Of a stretch of DNA of 64,000 nt, positions 19,901-34,900 are shown one piece after another. The position numbers were made by a program, and so were the translations under genes. Origin of the DNA: Macrosoma leucophasiata (taxonomy: Eukaryota; Arthropoda; Insecta; Lepidoptera; Hedylidae); NCBI GenBank assembly GCA_036365455.1, contig JAWQUS010000016.1, positions 12,051,001 through 12,115,000 on the forward strand. Reading direction: 5' to 3'. The notes beneath the pieces are model-generated. The model saw only the letters and a list, made by a program, of their open reading frames with translations. It searched no databases and was not told the DNA's origin. Each line of letters opens with the position of its first letter. Position 1 is the first letter of the stretch.

Positions 19901-22900
19901 TTATGTGCTAAATTTTCTTTGCCCATAAGGTGATCATCATTACCCCCATATCAGTGCAATGGGAGTCAAAACGTTTTTTTTTTGTAAAACTGTTATAATT
20001 CCTAAAGTTGCTTGCCCAATTCATCCAAATTGATCTCAATTGATAGTCAATTAAGTAAAGCTGACGTGTAGTCGGTTGCAATAAATATTTTGTTTGAAAT
20101 TAAGTTTTATTTTAAGTCGCGCTTAGGTGACTCCCATTACCCCATCTTCCAATACCTACAGATGTAGATACCTACTTCTACCTTATTTTAGCGATCAATC
20201 TTATAGATACTAAGTTAAAGTTTTGTAACTCTCGTTTAATGGTATATTTTAATGGCGTGTAACTTACCTATGTCAGTTTTCCTTGAATATTGTGCATGGA
20301 AATAAACATTTGTGAGTTAAATATAAATCTATTAAACAGTAATATCATATTACAACTAAGCATATTTCTATGTCTTGTAAGTGGAATACCTACTGTTCAC
20401 ATTGATGATAGGTAAAGTGATTACTGGAACCTTCCAAATACCTATTTTACGTAAAAAAACAGAGGTTTCAATAAATGTCCGTGGTCACTCCTGCAGCCTA
20501 AGCGGTTACGCCACTATGCCGAAAAATACGGTAAAACTACTGCTATTGCGATTCCCGTAGTTTATACGGGAATCGCAGTAACGGTAGTTTTATCTCGGGA
20601 CGCTGCTGCTCATTCCGTGTTATTGCATTTACAACCGACCTATTCGAATGGGTTTGACCATTGTTCGGTTGACTGTTTTAAGGCGATACACACACCGGCC
20701 CGCACGCCGCCTCGGATTGCGGTGGAGGTGAGTAGACTAGTTCGCGCGGTCGGGCGGTGTATTGTGAACGGTATCAACGTATTTAATAGAGCCGCCTAGC
20801 GACATGAAATCCGCTTCACCAACTACCGCGGCGGCGCGCGGTTTCGTGCGTGAAACGCCTAAAGGTAGAATTCTCCTCCACGAATGGGCGGTGGGGTCGA
20901 GACGTCCTGAGGCCCCAGCGACTGGAGCTTTACTACCAATAAAAAATAAAATGTGGATACTGACATGCACGGTAAGGTAATTGTTAAATCCTGGTCCGGC
21001 GGGATCACTGCTGGTTTCCTGCTGCAAGGAGGAGCAAGAACGAGACTTCGTGAGCTGCGGGGAAGATTCCTGCAGTTCCTTCTGCAGCTCCTTGCGTGCC
21101 AGTCGCGGCGTTAGTGTACTCTTGAGAATGTATTTGCTATTCACCTTCTTCAAATTTACTACTTTCCTAAAAAATTTAAACAAGTGTTTATATAGAACTT
21201 CATAGACTTTATCATTGTTAACATGTTAGGATGCTTTACTTTCTTTACAGGCAAACAGAAGCTTTGACTGGATCCAATCCTTGTTATGTCCAGTACCTAC
21301 CTAACAATAGATAGCTATAAAATTCTACGTACCATTATGCTCTACGATTCTCTTACTATAATGCTTAGATATTTGGTAATATTTGGAATCCTGGGATAGC
21401 ATCTAAGCTTTAAAAATATTGACCATTACCTATAGCCTCTATCATATGCAGGTGGTACATACAATCTCTGACTTTTTTCGTAAATAGGTACATACCTATG
21501 CGGCGATACTTACCTATTACCATCAAGGACTGTATGTATAATTGCATATTTTAATAAAGAGCTCTACAAATGAGATTTTTTCAACTAATCTCGCATTTCT
21601 TCAGCATTGTAATTACTAAATATTAACTAGCTTTATTTGCCAGTAGCGTCATTTTACTGTTCTTAAAGATATCAAGATTTTATCTCTTTATAAGGTATGA
21701 CTAAGGCGAAATTAAACATTGTACACGCGGTTAAATAAATTAGATATTTTTGTTAGCTTAAATACTTACTTCCTGCGCCAAATCGTATTGACGAAAGCGA
21801 ATTCGACTAGTGCAGAAAATATAAAGCCTATGCAGCCCAAGAACCAGATTTCACTCGCTTTGATGTAGGAGACCTTCGGTAGAGTTTTAGCTTGAGACGA
21901 TGCAAGTGTGATAAATGACAACATAGTACTTGTGCCTGAAAACACGAACAAACAGATCTGAATTAGTTTGAAGTAAAGTGAGCTAAAAAAATAGATAAGG
22001 CATGTTTTCAAAATAACACGAAGTAGTAAATCAAGTAAAGTTAACCCGGTCTCGGTACATTGATTTTGTATTTATTTATCTAAAATAAGCCTACCTAAAG
22101 TAATACGTGGAGCTGATGCATCTGCTTGCAACCAAAATGTAACCCATGACATTGCAACTATCATCATCGATGGAATAAAATAATCCATGAGATAGTAACC
22201 CACTTCCCTTCCCAGTTTGAACGTGAATTTCAGAGCGCTATAATTGCCGGCTGAAAAATAAACACTTTTCAGTAAAAAGTTTTTTTTAAATTAATTAAAA
22301 GGACTTCACAAACATTCAAAATGACATTACATCTACCTCCTCCGAGGCGCATATTTACAATGTCACCTCGAACAACAGATTCGTTTGTCCAATAATCAAT
22401 AAGCGAATATTCAGTGAGATGCAATTCAGTTGAAAGGCGAACAGGATTGTCCTTTTCCCACATGAGTCGCAAAATAGAAGCGTTGTATTTCCCTGTTAAA
22501 TAAATACATGATTATTAAAAGAATGAAGTAAGGCAGTTAGTCAGCTTAAAATCAGCAAATGGCATGAACAGGTACACTGAAGGATCGAGTTTTGTTATAC
22601 TCACAACTTTCAAGATTCATTGAGCACGTCTGGTCATCAAATGGAAATTTCTGAAGGTTCATCCAACAGTATAATACTGCTTGCATTCTTCGACTGAACA
22701 ACACTTCACCGTCTGGTGCAATTGAGATAAGCACATCCTTGCTATCAGTTCCCATCAGACTAGATGACTGTTCGTTGGACATATATAAATGTGGGACCCA
22801 AATCCTTTGGCGTAGATCACTTTCACCAATAATTTTCGTCCGTTCTGGTGAATATAGCGTGTATGCTAGCCTCGAATCCGTCCATCTTAGTTGTAATAGG

Positions 22901-25900
22901 AAGTGTAGCTTAAAATTCTGAAATAATTTCCAACTGAAATTAATACACCTTGACTAATAGGTACTATCATAAGCTACGATTTTTTATGTAGTAGTGGCGG
23001 TAGTGTAAAACCAATTTACTAACTCATTTATTTGTCTTGAAGTGGCAAACAAGCATACAGTTGACATTAATGGTTAGTGAATACTAATATACTAATATAC
23101 TACGTTTCAGTTCCGTTTGTCGTTACTGGTAACATTTGAACTTTGAATTTTATGTTGTCTGTATGAATAGGCTGTAGTGTTCTCTTACCATTGATGTGAT
23201 CGATAGATATGCTTGATTGCGATTTCCATTATCAAGACTCGATGGTACTTACCACTCTAAGTATGTACCTAAAACTAGCGATCCGCCCTGGCTTCGCACG
23301 GGTAGCATTTATTATATTATGATATATAGGGACGCCCCCAACTTCTTTGACAAAAATCGTGATATCTTTGTAAATATAAGTACGATATTGATAGATAAAA
23401 ACCTGCCTCAGAAAAGGAACAAAAGTTTAGGATCAAAATCCGTTCACAACTTTCCGAGATTAGCGCATACATACAGACAGAGAAAATAGGGGGACTTTAC
23501 TTTTTAAGTAATATGTAGTGATGATAGTGGAGTAATAATAACTGAGTGAGCAGATTTCTATTTCATGTCTTACCAAGTCATGTGCTTCTGCAGGTTGTAT
23601 AAAGTAGACATATGCGCTTGCGTGTACATACACAACATCGCCGGTCTGGTAAGTAGGCAGCAGGAGGCGATCGTAGCGACACTCGTTGGCGAGCCTCGAC
23701 AGGAACTCCGATTGAGTGTAACTATCACCCTTATCGAGAGATGGACATTCCAATGCCGCACCTTGTCTGCAACAATACAAAAGGAAATAAATAATATATC
23801 AGGTAGGATATAAACCTAAGGTTGTTACTACAGATGAATAGTCTAGCCCCTCAGTCAAATAAGTTATAGAGGGTGAGTTGCTCAGCGCCGAATTTCTCCA
23901 GACCAACCATCTTTGGTGGCTCGGGTAAAAGCTAATTACTTAAGTATTTCCCAGTTATTCCTGTTGTTCATGTATTCTTGTAGGTACGTAGGCAGTTAGG
24001 CACCTACCAATTTTTACGTCAAACAATTAACAATATGTCGGTATTTCATTTTTAGGGTTCCGTACCTTAAAAGGAAAAAAGGAACCCTTATAGGATCACT
24101 CGTGCGTCTGTCTGTCTGTCTGTCCGTCTGTCACAGCCAATTTGCTCCGAAACTACTCGACCGATTGAGTTGAAATTTGATGAATTTATGTAAATTGGTG
24201 ACCCAAAGATGAACACGTCAAGTAAAATAATAAATTTTAAACAGGGAGGCCACTTTCGGGGGGTAAAAAAAAATGAAAAAAAAAAAAAAACGTAAACTGT
24301 GTCGTGTGACATATCAAATGAAAGAAGTTGTTGTCAGCATCTCAGATATATATTTTTTATAATTTTTGCATAAACAAATTTGAACTTATTTAAGAAAAAC
24401 CACGAAAATTGACCATTCCCCCCCCCCCTATCTCCGAAACTACTGAACTTGAAATTTTGAAAAATGTGGAAAATAGTTCTTTGCCTATAGATGACTGGAA
24501 AACCTATAAGAAATATGTACGGAACCCTCACCACGCGAGTCGAACTCTCACTTGTCCGGTTTTTTTTTTTTTTTTATGTTATGAAAGTGGCAAACAAGCA
24601 TGCAGTTCACATTGATGTTAAGTGATGACTGCAGCCTATAGACACCGGACCGACAGATTTTCTGGAAATTTCCCAGCACCTCAAAGTTTGGTAATGTGCC
24701 CGGAGATGTCAACAGGCTCGCCACCTGTTACATGGGCCAAAACGTAACCGGCGAATCGTGGGTGTTGGCATGTATGCTTAAATGCATGCATTTACCTCTG
24801 CCTACCCCTTCGGGGATTACAGGCGTGAAGTTACGAAGTTACTGATATTTGTCCAATAACAATAACTAACTATTTATTCATTTTCTGGAAATTTCCCAGT
24901 AAATCGAAAAAAAAATCATGGGCCAAAACCGTAACCGGCGAATCGTGGGTGTTTGCATGTATACATGCTTAAATGCATGCATTTACCTCTGCCTACCCCT
25001 TCGGGGATTATCGTCCATTTAACAAAGTTTCTTTAGGTATATAGATATATGGACATATCCACAGAAAACTTAATTATTATTCACATCTCTGTAGGTAGAT
25101 ATAAGTATCTATAAACATTGTATGTTTACTATGATGAATTTAGAATAACAATATGTGATACTAAGGGAAAAGCAAACAAACACGTACCTACTTGATAAGT
25201 TTAAAAAAAAAAAGGCTAATAAGCCTTGCCACGTGTAAATGCCTACTCGTGAATACTTAGTGAGGTTTATAATGAGCGTATAACATTTATGTACACGGCT
25301 CTCCTTTCAATAACAATAACTTTATATTTACAGAAAGGCGATGGTAGGTATTTCAGGCGAATATTATTCACGCTGCGGCAAGGTCGAAGAAGGAGCTGCT
25401 AACGACAACAATGCTAATATTTGTGGTGCCTGATAACATTATGAACCAATTCACTGAGATATCAACTAGATTTACTCATAGATTAACCGTTAAGCAGCCT
25501 GCTACGTCTACTTATGTTAAACATACATACATGTGCATATGTTTCTTAGATGTTATCAAAATCAAACAGATTCTGTTTACGCATATATCGTTACATTCTA
25601 ATACACACGAAACTGCTGCAAGTATACCTAAACACTGAGATAATATTTTGGTACCTACTTATGAACTGGTGAAATTCTATTTTGTAGAATGCCTTTATTG
25701 GCTCTTTACAAATCTTATTTAGCTATAAATTAATTACTGATATCTACTCTCACTGAGTCACTGACTTATCCAAAAAGAAAGATACAGGATTTGAGATTGA
25801 GAAGTCTGTTGTTCTTTGTCTTCTAAATCTTTAGAAGACAAATTAATAAATAATAAATATTTTCTATGGAGTTGTTCGAATTTTTCGAGTAAAATACATT

Positions 25901-28900
25901 TGGTCGACTATTACTCGCAAACTTAAGTTCGATAGTGTTTCTTTTAATTTCATTATTTAAACTATTATTTAATTATTTATTGCCGTAACTTTTGAATTTT
26001 TAACAACAACAGTCTGCTGGTGACCACTGTAGCTGGAAAGCGACCGAAACGTCGGGTGTAAGAAGAAGTTTGGAAGTGTTGTATACGCGAGAAAATCCGC
26101 AAGTTTAATTTCTACAATGTATGAAACTTGCGAAAATCTGCGAAAACATTAACAACCGTTTAGTTGGTAGGGGGGAGAGACACTTGACTCTAACGAAAAT
26201 TGGCACTTTAAAGCTTAAAAAGTCACGAATAGTTAACTAAATCGAAAAATTATATTTGCACACCCATAACATATTTACAAGACCTATCCAACAATAACCC
26301 ACATTATACAGAAAATGAAAAAAAAAATATCGGCGCGTTACATGTATACCTAACTTTTGATTTAGGTATAACCGATTTAGGGTCGGTGAACGACATCCAT
26401 TGATAACTAATTAATAGCTATAGTACAACCGATATGATAGACTTTGCAATTTATACAATATCGTTAAGATGTCGCTGTTCCCTTAATAATTGTACTATTT
26501 ATTTTTCGCAAAAATACATGCGAGTGAACTTTACAAATTAAAGAAAAAACGGAAAGAAAAATTTTTGGGTATAATACCGGTGTGGGACTTAGTGGTAAAG
26601 CGGCTGGACTGGTTATCCATAAACGAGTGTGGGAGAAGGGCAGATATTAGCAAAAATACATCTCAATACCATATTGAGATGTAAGTACTCCATTAATTTC
26701 AATATATAAAGGTATTTTATATTGATTATTGACACTTTTACTAACATTTTATTAAAGCATAGTACCTTTTTTTGTAGATTTCTACTTTATTTTATTGTAA
26801 TTTTCCTTATGATTTTATAAAGTTTTTAAATTAAAGTAAACATGGGTATTCTTCAACAGGTCATTTTGTAAACACGATATAAGATAGAGACGCGAAAGTA
26901 AATCTTGATCACCTTTAAATTATGTACGGTGAGCCTTAACTAATGAGTAATAATATTTATTTCCTAGATTTACTTATAATGTAATAAAATTATTATCGAG
27001 GTATTATGCATTGTATTTATTTCCAGCTTCAGTAGGTAAACAGTTGACACTGCATCTAAACATGTTACTGGTGCAATTTTATCTTATTTAGAGTCACGTG
27101 TACACAAACACATTAGAAGACAAATGTCTATTTAATTTGTATAACATGGTTATGACGATACCTATTTCTACTATTTCGCGTTCTGGACAATTTTATACAT
27201 ACATATCGTTAGGGACTTCCAGAATTAAGTAACATACAAATACTGACCCAGAAGTCCACCCTACTTTTATTGTTATCCAATAAAACATCACGATATTGAT
27301 TAACATCACCACTGTTAAGTCAAGATATTGATGAGACCTTTTAAAAAATGGTAATATTCAAGAGTTTTTCTTTGGCTAACTTCCAGTGTCTCAGTTCAAG
27401 CGCGTAGGCCAATAATCGACGCGTTAATCTTATAACCGAATAATCTATAGATCTGCCATTAAATGTTAGGTTTCAGCACTATCGTATCTCGGTTATATGA
27501 TAATGTATGGCCCTGTAATTTTGTCTCAGGGGTGGCACTCTACACTGGAGCTCTACCACCAGTAAAATTAACATATTCTTATGTGATTTCACATATTTGT
27601 AATGTTTTATTTTTCACAATAACACATGCGAGTGAATTTGGAAATTAAAGAAAAAATAGAAAGAAAATGTTGACCTATTATAACTAGACTGGACTGGACT
27701 TCAATTTCTAGATTTCATTTATTACTATGACTTTACATTTTCTCGAAATTTAAGTTGATTGCCAAATTAATATATATGTTTTTTTAAATAATGGATTTTT
27801 ATTATGTGGCGTGTATTCGTTTTCGTTTAATTGATTCGTATTAGTGAATTAGAGGTTCTGTTATTCGTGACCGCGTGGATTCGGTGCTAAGTTTTTCGTG
27901 GTAATGTGCATTCGTTTTCAAGTAATTCGTATTAGTGAATTAGAGGTTCTGTTATTCGTGATCGCGTGGCTTCGGTGCTAAGTTTTTCGTGGTAGTGTGC
28001 ATTCGTTTTCAAGTGATTCGTATTATAGTGAATTAGAGGTGGTGTTATTCGGAATCGCGTGCATTCGGTACTAAGTTTTTCGTGGTACCGTGCATTCGTT
28101 GTCACGTGATTCGTGTTAGTAAACTTACGGGGACGTGATATTCGGTGTAACACTTTTCGGAGTCCCGTATCGCACCCGTGATTTACATAGGCAGGTATAT
28201 ACCTAATTCTGATTTCATAAGAAGCAATTTTAGATTTCCGAAAAACCGTGATTTAGTTATTAATTCCCGGTTTTTTTTCGCTAAAAGTACCTGGATTTCC
28301 CAGTATTTTCTGTAGAGGGATTTCTCGATAGGTATAACCTTAATAGTTTGGCATAATAAATAATAATAGATTGGTGCCGTGTTACATTGTGATAAAATCA
28401 TGAAAAAAGTTTAACATGCGACTGACTATACAACGACACCCGTAACTCTGCCCAATACAAACTAAGTATAATATATTATATACTCATTTACATATTGATA
28501 AATACCAATTGTGTTCTGTAGTTTCCTCATTATAAATACTGGTACGTGTCTATGTCTTAAAAATGTGACTCAGATATGAGAACTAATTAGTCAATTGTCT
28601 AAAACAACGTAATTATTAGTCTTCTGTTATCATACTACTTATTATTAGTGCTTTAGTTCACGTGCTCCTAGAATTATGTATGTATTGTCTTAACACCTTT
28701 TATATTATTGTAGACCAGGTATAGCCCGCGAGTCTTCTCGTCAAATCAAAGAAGAAATCAAATTCATTGCTTTTCTGGTAACGTAAATAGGTGGTGGTGG
28801 TGATGGTGGTAGCGTTGGCGGTGTTGATGGAGTTGGTGGTGTTGGTGGCATTGGTGGCGTTAATGGCGTTAGCAGCGTTAATAAATAAATAAAAAATGGT

Positions 28901-31900
28901 TTTGGCGTTAACCTTGAAGGAGGCGGGTGGTGCTATTAGTTTATTTCATTTTCTCGGTGCACTTTTGAGTTATATTAAATAAAGTAGGTGGCATTTTGTT
29001 TGATATAGGTTTATAACAGTATAGTGAAATAGAATAACCAGGGCGAAAACACATCCTTTCATGTTGCCTCCAAAGCTTCATTGTAAATGTTCTGGTAAAG
29101 TAGCCATCGCTTTACTCGAATTACTGACTGTGACTCCGACTGACTGACTGATAATTGACTGACTGACTCTGACTTAAATTGCTTTTACGCTACTTAATAT
29201 GAATATGAAATATCGTTTTACTTGACACTGGCAATAGGCGTAATAGCGATGCCATTAAATACAAAAAGAAATACGCTCGCACCACACCGCGGACACTGCT
29301 AAAATTACATACAAACGCTTATTAATATTCTGGTCACCTACTACACAAACATCAATCAGGCCGGGTTTCACACGCACACACACAGCTGCCCGCTCGCAAC
29401 CTCAGTGCACGAGGCTTTTGGCGTGGTAATCAAGGGAAGGCACGCGCTGCAGGAGGGGAAATCAGGTGGGACGTCGAAGTGTCAATTCTATACGTAGTAT
29501 CATTACATATTCTCTGCTTATATTCACAACCTCACACTAGGTATACACCTATATCGTGGGAACCGTTGTACACACACAACACATACCTACCTACACAAAC
29601 ACCCAGACCCGAAACAAATACCAGTAGGCCATAGAAATATTTGTCCCCGGTGCGGGTAACGAACCTAACGGCGTTGGTGGCGTTAGTGGTTGTGGTGGTG
29701 GTGTTGGTGGTGCAACAAAACAAAAATTATTTCAGTCATACTCGGTATATCAATCCTGATTTAAGTATGTGAGAAACCACCTACCCAACGTTCGCGTGGA
29801 TTGTAGGCAAAGCTAGATAGAGGTATACTTGCCGCTAAATGGTAGTGTTCAGTACTATCGTGTTCCGGTCAGGTGGTAATGTACGGCCCTGTAATTTTTT
29901 TTTTTTTTTTTTATGTCATTAAGTTGACAGACAAGCAGACGGGCCACCTGATGGTAAGTGGTCACCGTCGCCTATGGACATTTGCAACACCAGGGGAGTT
30001 GCCAACGCGCTGCCAGCCCTGAAGGACTCTTTTGACGCCATTTTTGAAGAACCCCATATTGTAGCACCGAGGGAACACCTCAGAGGGAAGTTCGTTCCAC
30101 AATTTACACGTTTTCCGGCACAGAGGCATAACACCTTAGGCCTCAGACGTGGTAAAGCATCTGCATTTTGTGCTTGGTCATTTTGTGGGAGTCTATAGTC
30201 TGCAGTCATCACTTAACATATTGATGTTAAGTGATGACTGCAGACTATAGAACTGCATTCTTGTTTGCCACTTCCATAACATTAAAAAAAGGTATGATTT
30301 CTATTTACTATGTTTGTTATTCTTATAGGAGGAGATGCGTAATTAATACAGAGTTTATTTAGACTTAAATATTTATGTTACCAGCGAAACCCGACCTATT
30401 ATAATTTTAAGCAGACGAATATACAGGAAACAACAAGTGAGCATTACTTTAAGACTAGTAAATCCAAGGTATAAAATATTACTCTGTTAAAATATTTTAC
30501 CACTTATCAGCAATTTTCCTTAACGATAGCGATATTTTCTACGTTTCTCGAACTTTATAGCCTATCAGTTATTATACTTTATAGGCTAATCCGTCTTCAT
30601 TTGTTTGAAAAGCAAATTTACATTTTCATATCGCAACGGAGTGCTGAAAAAATGTCTCGTAACTCAGGTACAATAAAAAGATACCGACACGCATCGTCGT
30701 AGCTGACGTTGCGACCTGCTTAAAGATATATTATGTATACAAAGACACATAGATAAACAAAACATGTCATAAGTGTGTGTAAATGTAAGGACCGAGATAT
30801 TTGGCGCCCCACCCTATCTGCCCAGAACCTCGTGAGAGATATGGCGTGAGGATACACACATAGTGTATACATACAAAGTACATTTTAATAGATATTATGC
30901 AGTTCTTTGTGTAGGTGTTGAAAAAGTCGTTTGACATCATATTACTTAGATACATAAGTACTAAATGGTTTTAATTTCGAAAAATAAAGTAGTGTATTAC
31001 ACTACTTTATTTTGTTACCTTAAAATATAATTTGTTACACTCAAAATTTAGAAATTAATGAAAAAATGGATAAGAAAATTTGACTTCGTCTTGACGGCCC
31101 GAATTACGTAGTATTATTACATATTCTCTGCCCGAAGTGAACTTTTTCTTTCCATTTTTCTTTAATTTCTAAAGTTCACTCGCATTGCTGATGCTCGCAT
31201 GCTATTGCGAAAAATAAAATAAGTATTACAAATTTAGGGTAGTTTCACCTCAGCAAGTTTTCGTTTCACTCACTGTACACTCACCATGTATAAGCCGCCT
31301 GTAGGTACAAGCTAGAAGCAAAACTAGTGAACTCAGCATAACGTAGAGTCGCTATAACCCAAACTAACTCTTCCAATTAAAGTAGGTAGGTATTAAGTCC
31401 GTCTTTAGGCCCTTTCCAACTTCATATCTTCCGCGTTTGTTGTGCCAGAAATTAAAGTTCTGCATCTGTGTTTTCAAAAGTACCGTATTTCAATTAATTG
31501 ATCAAACATTTAACTTTACATAAGTTAAATGACTTTCATCATCTTTTATTATTATTAATCACAATCAATTAATCAAATCAATTCATTGAAATACGGAACT
31601 TTTAAAAAATATAATGGGGCTTACACCCTTGAGTACCCCACTTAGATCTCTACGCAGAAGCGGCGTAAGGCGTGGGCGGTAGGTATATGCCTGGTCACCA
31701 TCTACGGCCTCACGGCGTAAGGGCCTCGCCCCTTGGACGGATCACATCTATGACCAAGTAAGTATCTATCAACTTATCAGCAGAAAGTTACCCACCAATT
31801 TTTTTGTTTTTTTTTACGACATGGAAGTGGCAAACAAGCATGCAGTTCACATTGATGTTAAGTGATGACTGCACCCTAAAGACACCCACAAAAAGACCAA

Positions 31901-34900
31901 GGTCAAAATGCAGATGTGTTACCACTCCTGAGGCCTAAGGTGTTATACCTCTGTGCCGGAAATTACGGAGCCGTAGTATCACTTTATCACTATATCAGAG
32001 AGCCTTACGATATGTATCTTACCTTAGTTGCCCACGTTATGTTTAATTCTCGCTTTACCATCGGGTAAACATCATTAAAGTCGGAATTGAATTAAATTTA
32101 ATTATAGTAGATAGTTATCCTTAGTTTTGCTTGTCGAATAAGACACGATTGATCTTATAAGTCCCTATCAAAGAGTATACAAATACTAGTCCCTACGTGA
32201 TAATTTTTGACAAACATGACTATTTTTAACTGAGTCCAAAAAACGAGAAGGTTTTCAATTCATTTACAACGCAGCAATAAACTAAAAAGTATTAAATAAA
32301 TATAACTACGTTAAGAAAAACCGACTTCAAAACTGAAAAGTAAAAAATAATAAAGATTTAATTGTAATTATATACTACCTATTATTTATATGTGCTATTT
32401 ACTAATAGGTTTGAAGTCGGTGCCAAGACAAAATCACTAAAGTAGGCATTTCATTGTATTAAAACGGAACGTCATGCCTGTAATCCCCGAAGCGGTAGGC
32501 AGAGGTAAATGCATGAATTCAAGCATACATGCAAACACCCACGATTCGCCGGTTACGTTTTGTTCAGTGTATAAATTTGCTCGTATTCATATTTAAGCAT
32601 AGATTTATAACGAAGTAGATAATACATCTATGTATTTAAGTGATTTAAATATAATTGTTTGTTTAAGGCTTGGCACCGACTTCAAACCTATTAGTAAATA
32701 GCACATATAAATAATAGGTAGTATATAATTACAATTAAATCATTATTATTTTTTACTTTTCAGTTTTGAAGTCGGTTTTTCTTAACGTAGTTATATTTAT
32801 TCAATTTCTAGTAGGTATATAAAAAGTATTTTTATCAAGTAGGATTTACTAGAAGCTAAAAATAACTACCGTTATTAGATTGCTCCAATTTTAAGTGTCG
32901 TTTTTTTAAGATAAAAAAGATAAACGTAAGATAACATTCTTCTTAAATAATTGATCTATCTATTCTTAATGATTATACGTACCTACTTATTGTACGTATA
33001 GAAATACAATACAAATAAAATTCAAACTGTTTGCAAACAAATTGGCCATTATGTGCTTTCATTAATCTCTATGATAACTGCTTTTCTTCAAGGGAATTCT
33101 TTGCGATAGGCCTTGACACCCTTACATGCAGGATATGTTTTATGTTATAAAGAGTGTTAATTAGACAAAGTACGTGCAGTAAACTTTTAATATTTGGTTT
33201 CATGATCGATTTATTTAAATTTGTAAAGATTGAAATTTAGATAACAGAAAATAGGCTCAATGTCGAAATGTAGAGCTAGCAGGTTTTTAGGGTTCCATAG
33301 CCAAATGGCAAAAAACGGAACCCTTATAGATTCGTCATGTCTGTCTGGTTGTCTATCTATCCGTCTGTCCGTATGTCACAGCCAGTCTTGAGTAAATCCA
33401 AAAAACCCGTCTCGGGTTCCTCTACTATAAAGAGCGACTTTTTAAATACTTGCAATTTTTGTTCGCTGATCATAGCCAATAATAGCCATACACCTAAAAC
33501 ATGATGTAAAACGAAAATAATTATCTCTATACGTTACATTTTCATATCTAAAATTTCAGCTTCCAGCCTGTAATAAATCTAACAAAGACGTTCAGGGTCA
33601 CTGTCACTGAACCAGTGAATGAGTTCGTTACTTCATATAGGTACATATAACGCCGAATTCTCTTTTTTCATAACAAATATATTAATAAATATAATAATTA
33701 AAAAAACTGTTTTAGATCAAATAGGTCGGTCGTTCGTAAGAGTGTTCAAAATCACCGTGCGAGAAGAGACTTGAGCATAGAAAAATCATGAAGGATTTGA
33801 AAAAACAGAGATGTCAAAAATGATTTTCTTCACAGAAATTTTATAGAAATACATATACTAAGAATGAATCAAGCCTATAATGTTGAATATTTTTTAAATA
33901 AGTATTGCAGTTTATTTTTTTTTCACGAAGTGGAGAGGTGAGCTATATCTCTTTTTCTGCAATGCAAGCCCCAGATAAAACATATAAAATTCTCGTGTCA
34001 CAGTGTTTGTAACAACACTCCTCCTAAACGGCGGGTCGGGTGTGTGATGGGTGACCGCTAGTGACAAATTCAAAAGCGCGTTTCCATGCTTCGGAGGGCA
34101 CGTTAAGCCGTCGCTCCCGGCTGCTATCTATAGATTGCAGTCATTAAATCTTGTCGGAGGCCTTATGAGCGGTTTGCTCCAGGCCTCCCCCCAAAAAGGG
34201 AAGAGACGTGCCCAGCAGTAAGACGTTTCAAGGGTTGCCAATTGCCATTATTATTTATTTATTTATTTATTTATCTCTTTCACATTCAATTTATTAGGCG
34301 ATACAAAGTTCGTCGGGAAGGCTAATAAAATTCAATCAATTCCTGTGTGATGACAAAACCAAATAAAATATCTATTTCTTCTTAGTTACCTAATAATATG
34401 AAAATACTGGTGATAAAATACCGTATGTCGGAACTCGCGAGCGTAGGCACCACCGCATTACTTAATCTAGGTATATGTCTCCAAATGGTAAGTACTCGTA
34501 GTATTCAGTTGTAGCGTTTTCCGGTCCGGAAAACAGTCGATCACAGAAGCAAAATAACCGAGGCTTCGGTGGTAGCGTACGAGTATCTGAATTTGAGATT
34601 GCTATAGCTCGTAGTATTCTTTTACCATTCATGTGAATTCCTAGCTTGTTGGCCACCTTCATTATAATTGGATAAGCTGGAGAGATCTACCCTAGTGAAT
34701 TAAAAGTAGAAAGAATATGCGACATAGTGTCGTCGTGTCGTAGGAATCGAAGTCGGTTACCTACATCTACATCTATATCTATCTATATTTATAATAAAAC
34801 AGTTAAATCCGCGTGTCTGTACATTGTATATATTTACAAAAAACTAATTGGGGGCGATGCTAAAATAGTATTAGAACACTTTTCAATGATTTTTATTTTT

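Larger units (their letters stand above)
16973..20964. other. Channel intron 7
   Basis: This 4-kb intron holds a LINE 3' end (17339-17424), a MITE (19306-20158), a family A fragment (about 20465-20525), a hairpin (20527-20594) and a family J copy (20595-20930). Nothing else is recognised, including in the long AT-rich part at 17425-19305. Confidence 0.5.

Noticed and set aside
20617..20799. GC-rich open frame with a donor-like GGAGGTGAGTAG
   Set aside because: It lies in family J text within channel intron 7, antisense to the gene; no domain.
26570..26660. tRNA-like text (TTAGTGGTAAAGCGG)
   Set aside because: An A-box-like piece is present but no B box or cloverleaf; probably a decayed SINE head.
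27830..28155. CRISPR-like array
   Set aside because: Units are contiguous without spacers and the genome is an animal; it is an ordinary tandem repeat.
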